Shown here: positions 8,708-17,642 of the stretch, one piece after another
How positions within the stretch are numbered: the stretch's first letter is position 1
How the letters are laid out: each line of letters starts with the position of its first letter
Assembly (NCBI GenBank): GCA_016706225.1
Contig: JADJKB010000003.1
Coordinates: 434,001-498,000 of the forward strand
Source: Myxococcales bacterium
GTDB lineage: Bacteria; Myxococcota_A; Polyangia; Polyangiales; Polyangiaceae
Reading direction: 5' to 3'
Length of the DNA: 64,000 nucleotides
The notes under the pieces: generated by a model
Seen by the model: the letters and a program-made list of their open reading frames with translations, nothing else
Databases searched by the model: none
What the model was told of the DNA's origin: nothing
Position numbers and translations under genes: made by a program

Positions 8708-10141
8708 ATGGCCGCTGACACCATGCTCACTGCGCTCACGGTCATCGAGCCGATCTACGTGCTGCTCCTGTGCGGCTGGATCCTGCTGGAGAAGCGTAGT
8801 CCCGCCGCAACGCTGGCCTGGATCTTCGGACTGATTGCTCTGCCCGGCGCCGGCTTCGTGATCTACTTCTTCCTGGGTCCGCGTCGCATTCGTCGGCGAC
8901 GGCTGAAGCGACTGCGAGCCCAGAACGCCATCGCACGGCTCGTGGTGCAACCCGAGGCACTTTCGAACCCGGATCCGGGAGTATTGCGCGACGCGGAACA
9001 GCTGGTGCGACTGGGCGAAGCCGTGAACAAGGCAGCGCTGAGCACCGCAACGGGGTGTGAGTTGTTGCTCGACGGCGCTCAGACGTTCGACTCGATCCTC
9101 GAGGCCATAAGCGCCGCGAAGGACCACGTTCACGTCCTCTATTACATCTTCGAGCCGGACGAGACCGGTCGAGCGCTCCGCGACGCGCTGGTCGAGCGAG
9201 CCCGCGCGGGTCTCACCGTCCGACTGCTGGTTGATGCGGTGGGCTCGGCGACCGCGCGCCGGCGTGACTTCTTTGCACCGCTGGTCGAGGCCGGAGCGGA
9301 GGTCGCGGCGTTCAATCGGCTGGGCCCCGCCGCACTGTGGGGGCGGGTGCTGAACTTCCGGAACCACCGGAAGATCGTGGTGGTCGATGGCAGGATCGGG
9401 TTCACCGGCGGCGTCAACGTCACCGACGAAGAAAATCCCAAGGTGCGCGCCGACGCTTGGCGCGACACGCACCTCCGGCTCGAGGGACCTTGTGTCGCGC
9501 AGCTGCAGCTGATCTTTCTCGAAGACTGGTGCTACGCCTGCGGCACCACCCCCGAGCGTCCGGAGCTGTTCCCGCGGCACGACGTTGCACCCGGGGAGCT
9601 GGTTCAGATCTTGGACTCGGGGCCGGACAAGGAACACGAGACCATCAAAAGTGTGTATTTTGCCGCGATTTGCGCGGCGATGTCCCGCGTGTGGCTCACC
9701 ACGGCGTACTTCGTGCCGGACGAGCCCATGTCGTTCGCGCTTCGAGCGGCGGCGCTGCGCGGCGTCGACGTTCGAGTGCTCGTGCCGAAGAACGGCGACT
9801 CGCGCACGGTCGCTGCCGCGGCACGCTCGTACTACGACGCACTACTCGGCGCGGGGGTGCGGATCTTCGAGTACGAGCCCAGAATGTTACACGCCAAGAC
9901 GCTGGTCGTTGACGAGTGGCTGGCTGCCATAGGAACGGCCAACTTCGACAACCGCAGCTTTCGACTCAATTTCGAGGTCTCGGCTCTGGTGTACGGCCGG
10001 AAGCTCTCGAGCGCGCTGGCAGAGGCCTTCGAGCGAGACCTGACCCACGCGAAGCAGGTGACCGGGGCCAGCCGCGTGCGCTTGCGCCTGGGACCACGGA
10101 TCTTCGAAGGCATGGCACGCGTGCTGTCACCGATGTTGTGA
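8708..10141 (+). CDS. cls: Cardiolipin synthase (phospholipase D family)
   Basis: 477-aa membrane phosphatidyltransferase expected to condense phosphatidylglycerol (or use another phosphatidyl donor) to make cardiolipin. Two N-terminal membrane segments (about residues 10-27 and 36-56) follow the usual Cls layout and end at GPRRIRRRR. Both HKD motifs are complete: His220-x-Lys222-x4-Asp227 with the following GFTGGVN, and His395-x-Lys397-x4-Asp402 with GTANFDNRS. Length is normal for ClsA-type enzymes. It sits downstream of the acyltransferase/SDR pair, making 6.2-10.1 kb a phospholipid-related stretch. Confidence 0.93.
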   Translation: MAADTMLTALTVIEPIYVLLLCGWILLEKRSPAATLAWIFGLIALPGAGFVIYFFLGPRRIRRRRLKRLRAQNAIARLVVQPEALSNPDPGVLRDAEQLVRLGEAVNKAALSTATGCELLLDGAQTFDSILEAISAAKDHVHVLYYIFEPDETGRALRDALVERARAGLTVRLLVDAVGSATARRRDFFAPLVEAGAEVAAFNRLGPAALWGRVLNFRNHRKIVVVDGRIGFTGGVNVTDEENPKVRADAWRDTHLRLEGPCVAQLQLIFLEDWCYACGTTPERPELFPRHDVAPGELVQILDSGPDKEHETIKSVYFAAICAAMSRVWLTTAYFVPDEPMSFALRAAALRGVDVRVLVPKNGDSRTVAAAARSYYDALLGAGVRIFEYEPRMLHAKTLVVDEWLAAIGTANFDNRSFRLNFEVSALVYGRKLSSALAEAFERDLTHAKQVTGASRVRLRLGPRIFEGMARVLSPML

Positions 10142-10182
10142 GGCCCCCGGAACTTCGCCCCCCGCCCAGTGTCGGAGTCCGC

Positions 10183-11007
10183 ATGGCGCGGCGGAGAGTT
10201 GTCATTTCTGGCGCGCTTCCAGCCTTCATCTGTGCCTTCGGTTGCGCCACGGGAAGAGCTCCGCCGATCGCGGCGCATCCGGTCGAGCCCACCCGCCCGA
10301 GCGCATCGCCCCTTCCACCAGCCACGGAGCCCGATCCGGCGGCCCGCTCCGCATTGAACGCCAGCATCGCCGAGGCCGTCGGCCGCGGAGCGAGCCGGAG
10401 CTTCTTCCGAGACGAGAGCGCAGCCACCAACCCGGTGTGGAGGCCCAACCCGTTGACGCCGGTCGCCTCGCTGGTTCGCAGCGAGCCACCTCCAACTCTC
10501 GGGCCAGTATCGGGCGCTCGGGGCCATCGGCTGCCGCCTCAGGCCGTGCAGCGCGTGCTCGTGCAAAACAAGGGGCGGTTTCGCGAGTGTTACCAGCGTG
10601 GGCTGCAACGAAACCCGAAGCTGGCAGGTCGGGTCGTGATGACGTTCGTGATCGGCGCGGACGGTCGAGTTTGGCAGGCCGGGGAGCGCTCGCCCACGCT
10701 GCCCGACCCGAGAGTGCGCGCCTGTGTTCTCAACCACGTGTTCACGCTGTCGTTTCACAATCCGCTGCACGACACCGTCTCCATCGACTACCCGCTCTAC
10801 TTCAGCCCCGACGCCCCCTCTCCCAAGCTCCGCCTCGACGACGCGGACCACGTGGCGGACGCCCCACCTCCAGGCTTCGCCGAGGCATACCGCGCGGGTC
10901 GACCCGCGCAACGACCCGATGTGGACGCACCCACCAGAGGAGCGCCGGCACCTGCAAGACCCTCCGCCTGCGACCCGGGCGATCCGCTTTGTGCTGACGG
11001 CCCGTGA
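10183..11007 (+). CDS. Lipoprotein with AgmX/PglI-type C-terminal domain
   Basis: 274-aa predicted lipoprotein. ATG 10183 has GGAG seven bases upstream and is followed by a signal peptide ending FGCATG. After a Pro-rich linker, residues 120-205 match the AgmX/PglI C-terminal fold common in myxobacteria: VLVQNKGRFRECYQRGL, then VVMTFVIGADGRV and a Cys in the final helix (VRACVLNHV). The fold is related to TonB C-terminal domains and is found in gliding-motility and envelope-spanning proteins such as AgmX. The last 60 residues are Pro/Ala-rich and end with a Cys pair. A role in periplasmic protein interaction is inferred. Confidence 0.72.
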   Translation: MARRRVVISGALPAFICAFGCATGRAPPIAAHPVEPTRPSASPLPPATEPDPAARSALNASIAEAVGRGASRSFFRDESAATNPVWRPNPLTPVASLVRSEPPPTLGPVSGARGHRLPPQAVQRVLVQNKGRFRECYQRGLQRNPKLAGRVVMTFVIGADGRVWQAGERSPTLPDPRVRACVLNHVFTLSFHNPLHDTVSIDYPLYFSPDAPSPKLRLDDADHVADAPPPGFAEAYRAGRPAQRPDVDAPTRGAPAPARPSACDPGDPLCADGP

Positions 11008-11024
11008 GCCGCGTCCCTCGCGCT

Positions 11025-11687
11025 TCACGCGAGTGCGTTGATGTCGTCGTTCTCGAGCACGGTCTTCGGAGCACCGTCCCGCGCCACCCTCAGCATGGCG
11101 CGCCCGACCTTCTCCGTGGTCGTCGTGTACTTGGGCAATGCACGACGAAGGATCGGCGTCAGCGGGCCAAGCACGGTGTACGCGGCATTGTACAGCTTCG
11201 TCTTGGACTTGATCCCGTGTAGCGGCTGGATGAACGCCGGACGAAACATGTACGCGGCATTGAACGGCAAGCGCAGCAGTGCGTTCTCGGTCTTGCCCTT
11301 GACCCGAGCCCACATGCTGCGGCCGCGCTCACTCGCGTCGGTGCCCGCTCCGGAGACGAAGACGAAGGTCATGCTCGGATTACGCTCGGCCAGCACCTCG
11401 GCAGCAGCAAGTGCGATCCCGTAGGTCACGCGCGTGTACTCCTCCTCACTCATGCCCGCCGAAGAGATCCCGAGGCAGAAGAAACACGCATCCCACCCCG
11501 TGAGCTCGTCGGCTATCGGAGAGAAGTCCGCGGTGTCGGTGTGCACCAAGTCTCGCAGCTTGGTGTGGGTTTGCCCCGTGGCGCTACGCCCAACGCTGAG
11601 CACGTCCTCGACATCCGGATCGAGCAGGCACTCCCGGAGCACACCCTGCCCGACCATCCCGGTCCCGCCGAAAACGATCACCTTCAT
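11025..11687 (-). CDS. NAD(P)-binding SDR-like oxidoreductase (HTATIP2/YwnB type)
   Basis: 220-aa atypical SDR. It begins MKVIVFGGTGMVGQGVLREC, a clear GGTGxxG dinucleotide-binding motif, and continues with FFCLGISS and FVFVSGAGTDASERG, which are typical of the small NAD(P)H-binding proteins related to HTATIP2 and YwnB. An in-frame upstream extension to 11918 carries no recognisable sequence and overlaps the GH16 remnant, so ATG 11687 is preferred. The substrate cannot be predicted. It is convergent with the AgmX-type gene (17-bp gap). Confidence 0.8.
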   Translation of the reverse strand: MKVIVFGGTGMVGQGVLRECLLDPDVEDVLSVGRSATGQTHTKLRDLVHTDTADFSPIADELTGWDACFFCLGISSAGMSEEEYTRVTYGIALAAAEVLAERNPSMTFVFVSGAGTDASERGRSMWARVKGKTENALLRLPFNAAYMFRPAFIQPLHGIKSKTKLYNAAYTVLGPLTPILRRALPKYTTTTEKVGRAMLRVARDGAPKTVLENDDINALA

Positions 11688-11763
11688 CACCAGCGAGCAT
11701 AGGGCGAACGCGGCGCACACCCGTCGAAAAGTCGACCTTTGCACGCAGCCGTGCGGCGCGTAG

Positions 11764-12250
11764 TCTGGTTCGGATGAAGTCTCGCACCGATTTGAGCCGC
11801 CCAATGATCTCGAGGCGAGCTGCTTTGACCCCGCGCAGGTCACGGTCACGAACGGCGCGCTCGAGCTGACGGCGGTCGCGACCTCGAAGTCCGGTTGTGT
11901 CAAGAAGGACGGGAGCAAGGCGGCGTACGCCTCCGGCCTCGTGATGAGCGACGGCCGCTACAATTTCACCTACGGGTTCGTCGAAGCCCGGATGTGGCTC
12001 CCCCCCGGTACGGGCACGCCGGAGAACTGGGCGGCGTTCTGGGTCAACGGCAAGGTCTGGCCAGAAGACGGCGAGATCGACATCATGGAAAGGCAAGGAC
12101 GTCGGCGGCGTGACCTCGGCCGGCCTCGCGGGCGGCGCGAAGACCGCGAGCAGTCCCCACTACTTCATCCTGAATCACGGTCTCAACGGCAGCTACCCAA
12201 TCAAGGTGCCCTCGACGCTGAAGATCGACTACGTGCGCCACTGGCAGTGA
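11764..12250 (+). pseudogene. Decayed GH16 beta-glucanase
   Basis: Remnant of a glycoside hydrolase family 16 enzyme (laminarinase/lichenase type). Frame 1 from 11764 encodes FDPAQVTVTNGALELTAVA, then SGLVMSDG, FTYGFVEARM and the catalytic block GEIDIME (E-x-D-x-x-E) near 12073-12090. Immediately after this, homology moves to frame 2: the next conserved words are YFILNHGL and IDYVRHWQ, ending at the TGA at 12248. Some 60-70 residues between the catalytic block and the C-terminal strand are missing, and no start codon or signal peptide precedes the first block (an in-frame stop lies at 11761). The gene is therefore broken by a 5' truncation and an internal frame-shifting deletion. Confidence 0.78.
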
Positions 12251-12275
12251 GCACGGGCTGTCCGGGCGCGGGGGC

Positions 12276-12689
12276 TCACTGCTTGGGGCCGCTCATTGGT
12301 TTGAGGCACGGCTGCGGGATAGGTGGCGGAGAGAGGCACGGACGCGGCGGCGTTGGCGGGGCAATGTTCACCTTGCCCGCGTCGCGCCCCGCGTCGGGCG
12401 GCGGCAGCGCAACGCTCAAACAGGGGCGAGGTTCCGCGTCGCCTGCGCCGGCGTCTGCGCTGGCGTCGGTGTTGGTCACGATGCTGACGGACGCATCAGG
12501 CGGAGGCATGGGCGGGGACAGACAGATGGTCGGCGAAGTGGCCCCGCTGTCGATGCTCATTTCGAGACAGGGTTTGAACACCGTGTCACAGCGCGTCTGT
12601 GAGACGGCAATGCTGGCCAGAGCCGAGGTCACGAACAAACGGCGCCGCGCCAGGATGGCATCGCGGTCCGATTTGTCACGCGCGCTCAC
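12276..12689 (-). CDS. Small exported Pro-rich protein with repeated PCLS motifs
   Basis: 137-aa protein of unknown function. The N-terminal 30 residues (DAILARRRLFVTSALASIA) resemble a signal peptide with a twin-Arg-like pair and closely match the start of the TPR-PEGA protein encoded at 48159-49373. The rest is Pro/Asp/Ala-rich with four repeats of the type PCL[SEK], including RPCLSPPPIPQPCL. The start codon overlaps the stop of the CBS-domain gene (12686-12689, ATGA), so the two are co-translated. No enzymatic motif is visible; it may be a surface or periplasmic structural peptide. Confidence 0.65.
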   Translation of the reverse strand: MSARDKSDRDAILARRRLFVTSALASIAVSQTRCDTVFKPCLEMSIDSGATSPTICLSPPMPPPDASVSIVTNTDASADAGAGDAEPRPCLSVALPPPDAGRDAGKVNIAPPTPPRPCLSPPPIPQPCLKPMSGPKQ

Positions 12690-13090
12690 CGGTCTTGCTC
12701 CGGGTCAGTCAGCTTGCCGTTCACGAACGCTCGCACCACGTCCATGCTGGAGATGATGCCGGCGAGGTGTCCGCTCGAATCGACGACGACCAGGCGATGA
12801 CTCCCGGTCTCCACCATGCGCTTGGCGGCATCGAGCACCGACTCGGTTCGGTCGATCGCAAACACGAAGGGGCTCATCACGTCCTCCGCCGTCGCACTCT
12901 CGAGGCGGCCCGGGCGGGTCGGATCGGCGAGATCACTCTTGGTAACGAGCCCCAAGAGGTGTCCGCCGGCGTCGAGCACCGGCGCGCCGCTCACGCCCTT
13001 CTGTGTCAGCCCCCAGGCCAAATCGTCCAGCTTCGTGTCGGGCGTGATGGTCATCACCTTCTTCGTCATGATGTCTTCGACTTTGAGCAT
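12686..13090 (-). CDS. CBS-domain pair protein
   Basis: 134-aa cytoplasmic protein made of two CBS domains. CBS1 is residues 1-60 (VEDIMTKKVMTI, then GVSGAPVLDAGG and LLGLVTKSDL); CBS2 is about 70-130 (AEDVMSPFVFAI, HRLVVVDSSGHLAGIISSMDVV). Stand-alone CBS pairs bind adenosyl nucleotides and act as regulators or sensors of partner enzymes. A good ribosome binding site (AGGGAGAAC) precedes the ATG at 13090. The following gene overlaps it by four bases. Confidence 0.9.
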   Translation of the reverse strand: MLKVEDIMTKKVMTITPDTKLDDLAWGLTQKGVSGAPVLDAGGHLLGLVTKSDLADPTRPGRLESATAEDVMSPFVFAIDRTESVLDAAKRMVETGSHRLVVVDSSGHLAGIISSMDVVRAFVNGKLTDPEQDR

Positions 13091-13199
13091 CGCCGTTCTC
13101 CCTCGGAGCTGGACCCCGATCAGCTTTAGCGGCGGTCGGCCCGCCGATCAACGCTGGCGCGCCTCCCCCGGGGCTCTCGGCTCATGTAGGATCCCGCCC

Positions 13200-13898
13200 G
13201 TGTCGAACAAACGGAAGCTCCGACGCGCGCAGGGGAAGTCCGGCGCCACACCCCAAGCCGGCGGCCCGAGGCCTGATTCGCTACGGAAACAAACCGCCAG
13301 CGAGCGTTTTGCCAAACCGGGCTCGGACAAGTTGTGGTTGGCGCTCCTCGGTTGGCCCCGCGAGCGCCAGAATCGCATCTGGCTCTGCCAGGCCATGCAT
13401 GACGGTGCGCGAGCCAAGGAGCTCGGTGCCTACACCGCCGACGCCGTCAAAGCCGCGTTCCAGTCCAAGGCGCCGAGCCACGCGGAGAAACTCGAGCTGG
13501 CGGCGATCGAGAGCGGCGTCGACGTTTGGCTCGCTTCCGGGGACGGCTACGACCCGTCCGACCCCGACCCCAAGTGGCACTTCCTGGTGAACGTCGCGAC
13601 CAAGCTCGGCCTCGGCACGGTCACTCCTGAAAGCCTGCAAGACGACTGGGAAGCGTGGTGCAGTCTGGTCCTCGCGTCCGGTCCCCGCGCGAGCTTGATG
13701 GCCGCACTATCACAGACCGAACAAGCGGCGGTCCTGCTGCAGAACACCACGCGTTCCGAGCGCATCGGCGGCCTGGTCAACCTCTCCCGCGCCATGTGGA
13801 CCGCGCTCGCCTACGGCGACGACGCGACCTTCGCTCACCTCGAGCGCGCCGGCACCGAGTGGCTGGCGAACATTGCCGGCAAGACCCGACCCGGCTGA
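13200..13898 (+). CDS. Hypothetical protein, 232 aa
   Basis: Unrecognised soluble protein. GTG 13200 is chosen because AGGA lies nine bases upstream and the basic N-terminus SNKRKLRRAQGK looks natural; an open extension to 12816 is antisense to the CBS gene and is not believed. The mid part has a Trp-rich motif, LLGWPRERQNRIWLCQAM, and then mostly helical sequence with paired Trp-Lys/Trp-Ala residues (PDPKWHFLVNV, DDWEAWCSL). No signal peptide or membrane segment is present. It converges on the DUF924 gene with a 17-bp gap. No function is proposed. Confidence 0.6.
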   Translation: MSNKRKLRRAQGKSGATPQAGGPRPDSLRKQTASERFAKPGSDKLWLALLGWPRERQNRIWLCQAMHDGARAKELGAYTADAVKAAFQSKAPSHAEKLELAAIESGVDVWLASGDGYDPSDPDPKWHFLVNVATKLGLGTVTPESLQDDWEAWCSLVLASGPRASLMAALSQTEQAAVLLQNTTRSERIGGLVNLSRAMWTALAYGDDATFAHLERAGTEWLANIAGKTRPG

Positions 13899-13915
13899 GC
13901 GCGCGGTTCGGCGCG

Positions 13916-14515
13916 TCAGAACGACGAGCCAGGCGTTTTCAGAAACTCCTGCTCGTCGGGCGTAGATTCGCGCCCGAGCACCGCGTTCCGGTGGGGGAAG
14001 CGCCCGAAGCGCCGCACAATGTCACGGTGACGCCGCGCGAAGTCGGCGGCCGCGACGAAGCGCTTCTTCACTCCCGCGTCGTCGCTCGCTGCGACCTGGG
14101 CATCGAATAGCTCGATGCACCGCTCCTGATCCTCGAGCTGTTCGCTGTGCATCAGCGGCATGATCAGGAAATAACGCTGCAGCGGCATCAGTCGTTCGAG
14201 GTCACCCGCGTCGATCCCGTCTAGTGCCAGGCGGAGCGCCTGCGCGTCTTGTGCAAAAGTCGCAGCCTGGCCCCGGAACAGATTGCGCGTGAACTGATCG
14301 AGCAGGATGACCAGGGCCAGGCGACCCCTCGGGGTGTCCGCAAGAGAGGACAGCTCACCCCGACTGGCGCGCGAGTGGGCGTCACCAAAGCGGTCGCGAA
14401 TGAGCGCGTCGAAGCTCTCATCCTTCTTCCAGTACTTCGCGAATACTGCGTCGGGGACATCCCCAGCCGGATCTGGCGTTCCGAACCAAAACTCGAGCAC
14501 TTCGTCGGGCAACAT
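13916..14515 (-). CDS. DUF924 family protein
   Basis: 199-aa member of the DUF924 family of small helical bacterial proteins. Family hallmarks seen are the start EVLEFWFG, FAKYWKKDESFDALI, the block LVILLDQFTRNLFRG, and the C-terminal RRHRDIVRRFGRFPHRNAVLGRESTPDE. Length and ends are normal, so the gene appears intact. The biochemical role of the family is unknown. It is divergent from the TonB-dependent receptor gene. Confidence 0.9.
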   Translation of the reverse strand: MLPDEVLEFWFGTPDPAGDVPDAVFAKYWKKDESFDALIRDRFGDAHSRASRGELSSLADTPRGRLALVILLDQFTRNLFRGQAATFAQDAQALRLALDGIDAGDLERLMPLQRYFLIMPLMHSEQLEDQERCIELFDAQVAASDDAGVKKRFVAAADFARRHRDIVRRFGRFPHRNAVLGRESTPDEQEFLKTPGSSF

Positions 14516-14624
14516 GCTCGTGCATCAGACCCGACGCGGGGCGCGCAGTAAAGCAACCCCGCTCGCGGCGCGCGCGAGGGCCCGGACCGGGACTTTCTCC
14601 GGAAAGTCGCGCTACGCTCCGAAG

Positions 14625-16715
14625 GTGACCGAGGGCAAGCGCCTTCTCGCACGACGACACAACCTCGTCGCCAGCCGAACCTCCGTGCGTCGGCGGGCGC
14701 GGTCCGCGCTCGTGCGCGCGGCCCTCGGGCCCGCTGCCCTGCTCTCGCTGCTGTCGTTCGTGCAGCTCGCCGCAGCGCAACCCGAATCAGAGACTGGAAG
14801 CGCAAAGCCGACCGCGCCGCTGGCTACCGCACCGAAGGCCACGCCCGCCGTCGAGCAACAGCCCGAATCCGGCGACGAGCCCGCCCCCCCACCGGAAGTG
14901 GAAAAACCCATCGAGGTGGTGGTGCATGGCGAGCGCGTCGAGCCTGCCGGCACGTCGCTGAGCCGGGCCGAGGTGCGCCAGCTCCCGGGCGCCTTTGGCG
15001 ATCCATTCCGCGCCATCGAGGCGCTCCCCGGTGTCACTCCGATCGCCTCGGGCGTGCCTTTTTTCTACGTGCGCGGCGCGCCGCCCGGCAACGTCGGCTA
15101 CTTCCTCGACGGCGTGCGCGTGCCCTACCTCTATCACATCGGCCTCGGCCCCTCGGTGATCCACCCGGCGATCGTGCAGCGTGTGAACTTCTACCCAGGC
15201 GGGTATCCCGCGCGCTTCGGGCGCTACGCAGGCGGAATCGTCGCAGCCGACGTGACGGAGCCGAGGAGCGACCTGCACGGCGAAGGAAACCTGCGCCTAT
15301 TCGATGTCGGCGCGGTCGTGGAGAGCGGCTTTGCGGACGGCCGCGGAACCGTGCTGCTCGGCGGGCGCTATTCGTACACTGGTACGCTGCTGTCCTTGAT
15401 CGTGCCGGAGATCAAGCTCGAGTATCGCGACTACCAGGCGCGGGCTTCGTACGATCTCGGGCCGCGAGATCGCGTGAGTGTCTTCAGCTTCGGCGCCTAC
15501 GATCTGCTCGGCGAGCCCAAAGACCGCGGGCTCGACGTGCTGTTTGCGTCGGAGTTCTACCGCGTCGATCTGCGCTACGACCACTTCTTCTCCAGGGACA
15601 GCAGTCTGCGCTACGCCGTGACCTTCGGTTACGACCAGACGCGCCTGGCCGAGTACCGCAACGGTCACGACAAGATGGTCGGCTCCCGCGTGGAGGTCGT
15701 TCACCGGGCCGGCGATGGAGTGATGCTGCGAGGCGGTGCCGATCTGACCGTCGATGCCTACGGGGCGAGCAACCTCGAGTACGAGGATCCAGACTCGCCG
15801 GACCTCGCTCGGAAAAACGCGCTGTTTCCCGAGCGAAACGATCTGGCCCTCGGCGGTTACGTGGATGTGGTGTTCGAACCCACGCCGGAGCTCGAGCTGA
15901 CGCCGGGCGTACGCCTCGACCTGTATGGTTCGGTGGGAGCCGCGGTGCTGGCTGTGGACCCACGCTTGGCCGCCGTCTTCCACGTGAGCCGAGCGGTGCG
16001 GATCATCCACGCCTACGGCCTGGTTCACCAGCCACCGTCCTTCTTCGGCCCGATCCCCGGGCTCACACCCGGGACCCTGGCCAACGGGTTGCAGACCAGC
16101 TTTCAGACAAGCGCGGGGGTCGAGGTGGATCTGCCCGAGGACGTGACCGCCGGCACGACCCTGTTTCACAACGCCTTCTTCAACCTGACCGACACCCTCG
16201 CGGTCTCTTCGGGCGAGTTCGACTTGACCTCGGATCGCCGCACGACGGGTGACGCCGCCGGTCTGGAGCTGTTCGTGCGCCGGAAGTTCACCCGCCGACT
16301 CGGCGGATTTCTGTCGTACACCCTGTCGCGTTCGAGCCGCAGCGTGGGGAGGGAGAAGTTCCCCAGCGCCTTTGATCGCACTCACGTGGCCAACGCAGCA
16401 GTGGGTTACGATCTGGGGCGTCGCTGGCGCGCCGGCACTCGCGTGGTGTTCTACACGGGCACACCCAAGACCTACCCGTCGAATGGACTGATCGTGCCCC
16501 TGAGGCCCCGCGCGCCCGACCGCGGGCCAGCTTTCTACCGGGTCGACTTGCGCATCGAAAAGCGCTGGCCCCTCGCCAAGAGCGCCTGGCTCTCGTTCGT
16601 TGGTGAAGTCATGAACGCCACCCTCAGCAAAGAGACCTTTGCGTCCGGGACCGGCGCGGACACCACCATTGGCCCCGTCACCATTCCGAGCATCGGGCTC
16701 GAAGGAGGTTTTTGA
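14625..16715 (+). CDS. TonB-dependent outer-membrane receptor
   Basis: About 696-aa outer-membrane beta-barrel receptor. The GTG at 14625 is preferred because it gives a basic n-region and a hydrophobic core ending LAAAQ; the open frame extends back to 14307 through unlikely sequence, and GTG 14685 is another option. A Pro/Ala spacer leads to a TonB-box-like IEVVVHG, then the plug (RAIEALPGV, FFYVRGAPPGNVGYFLDGVRVP). The barrel ends with strands typical of the family and a terminal aromatic (GGF). Its stop overlaps the ATG of a lipoprotein gene, forming a two-gene unit. The plug type is common in myxobacteria; the ligand is unknown. Confidence 0.85.
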   Translation: MTEGKRLLARRHNLVASRTSVRRRARSALVRAALGPAALLSLLSFVQLAAAQPESETGSAKPTAPLATAPKATPAVEQQPESGDEPAPPPEVEKPIEVVVHGERVEPAGTSLSRAEVRQLPGAFGDPFRAIEALPGVTPIASGVPFFYVRGAPPGNVGYFLDGVRVPYLYHIGLGPSVIHPAIVQRVNFYPGGYPARFGRYAGGIVAADVTEPRSDLHGEGNLRLFDVGAVVESGFADGRGTVLLGGRYSYTGTLLSLIVPEIKLEYRDYQARASYDLGPRDRVSVFSFGAYDLLGEPKDRGLDVLFASEFYRVDLRYDHFFSRDSSLRYAVTFGYDQTRLAEYRNGHDKMVGSRVEVVHRAGDGVMLRGGADLTVDAYGASNLEYEDPDSPDLARKNALFPERNDLALGGYVDVVFEPTPELELTPGVRLDLYGSVGAAVLAVDPRLAAVFHVSRAVRIIHAYGLVHQPPSFFGPIPGLTPGTLANGLQTSFQTSAGVEVDLPEDVTAGTTLFHNAFFNLTDTLAVSSGEFDLTSDRRTTGDAAGLELFVRRKFTRRLGGFLSYTLSRSSRSVGREKFPSAFDRTHVANAAVGYDLGRRWRAGTRVVFYTGTPKTYPSNGLIVPLRPRAPDRGPAFYRVDLRIEKRWPLAKSAWLSFVGEVMNATLSKETFASGTGADTTIGPVTIPSIGLEGGF

Positions 16716-17617
16716 TGCGACGCTTCGAGACCGCGTGGTCGCGACTCTCACTCGTGGTCGGCGCGGCCCTGTGCACGCCGGCCTGCCTCCAGAACGATCC
16801 GCGCCCGCCGCCGGGCAGCGTCCTCGTCACCGCGAGTCCCGACAGCGTGATCGAGACCGGAGTCGTCACGGCGGACGGCTGGCAAGTCGACTACCAGAGG
16901 TTCCTGGTGTCGCTCGGGTTTGCGTCAGCGGAGGACGACGAGGGCACGTGCAACCACACCTACTCCGATCCCAACTACAGCCGCGTTCTGGACATGAAGT
17001 CTGGGCACGAGCAGAAACTCAACCTGGTCTTCGCGCTCGGAGTCTGCAGCATCGATCTCGAGCTCTCGAGCCCAAAAGAGGACTCGGTCCTGGGGCAAGG
17101 CGCGACGCCCGCCGATCGGAAGTTCATGCGCACGCCGGAGAGTGACGACTACGTCACGGACGGCGGCATCAGCATTCACCTCGAGGCGACGGCGCGAAAG
17201 GGGTCGGTCGAGAAGCGGCTCTCCTGGTCGTATCGCTACCGCATCGACTACACCAACATCGGCACCAGACAGGGCACCGAGGTCAAGCGGGGCTTCGAGC
17301 TGAAGGAGCACGACGAGCTCGGCCTGGACGTCCCCATTCTCGGAGGCGCGCTGTTCTGGGACCAGCTGAGCGGCGAGGGACAGCTACGCTTCGACGCCAT
17401 CGCGGCGGCGGATCAGAACAACGACGGCGAGGTCGCGCTGCACGAGCTCGAAGCGGTCCCACTCGCCAGCATCGCCGACTCGTCCCGCTACGCAGACGGT
17501 GAGGCCAAGGGGCTGATGACCCTCGGGGCCTACGTCTACAAGGGCCTGTTTCAGCGGGTGGTCGACGCCAACGCCAAAGAGAAAGACGTCTTTCCCAACA
17601 CCCGCAACCCCGAGTGA
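16715..17617 (+). CDS. Exported lipoprotein-like partner of the TonB receptor with an EF-hand-like loop
   Basis: 300-aa exported protein translated from ATG 16715, which overlaps the receptor stop codon and has GGAGG just upstream. The signal peptide ends LCTPAC, a non-canonical lipobox. The mature protein is beta-rich with conserved-looking Cys residues (CNHTYSDP, GVCSIDLELSS). The motif DQNNDGEVALHELEAV near residues 231-246 fits a calcium-binding EF-hand loop (D-x-N-x-D-G-x-V-x3-E). Coupling to the receptor suggests a surface or periplasmic partner that binds the same ligand or a divalent metal. No family name can be assigned. Confidence 0.68.
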   Translation: MRRFETAWSRLSLVVGAALCTPACLQNDPRPPPGSVLVTASPDSVIETGVVTADGWQVDYQRFLVSLGFASAEDDEGTCNHTYSDPNYSRVLDMKSGHEQKLNLVFALGVCSIDLELSSPKEDSVLGQGATPADRKFMRTPESDDYVTDGGISIHLEATARKGSVEKRLSWSYRYRIDYTNIGTRQGTEVKRGFELKEHDELGLDVPILGGALFWDQLSGEGQLRFDAIAAADQNNDGEVALHELEAVPLASIADSSRYADGEAKGLMTLGAYVYKGLFQRVVDANAKEKDVFPNTRNPE

Positions 17618-17632
17618 CGCGCGCGGCGCGCG
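17618..17632. terminator. GC-rich hairpin between convergent genes
   Basis: A short GC palindrome (CGCGC...GCGCG) directly after the lipoprotein stop codon and ten bases before the end of the convergent amidotransferase gene. It could serve as a bidirectional terminator, but no T-tract is present, so this is weak. Confidence 0.25.
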
Positions 17633-17642
17633 ATCTCAGGCG

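Noticed and set aside
9832..11313. A 493-codon minus-strand frame
   Set aside because: Antisense to the end of cls and the AgmX-type lipoprotein gene; no signal or domain.
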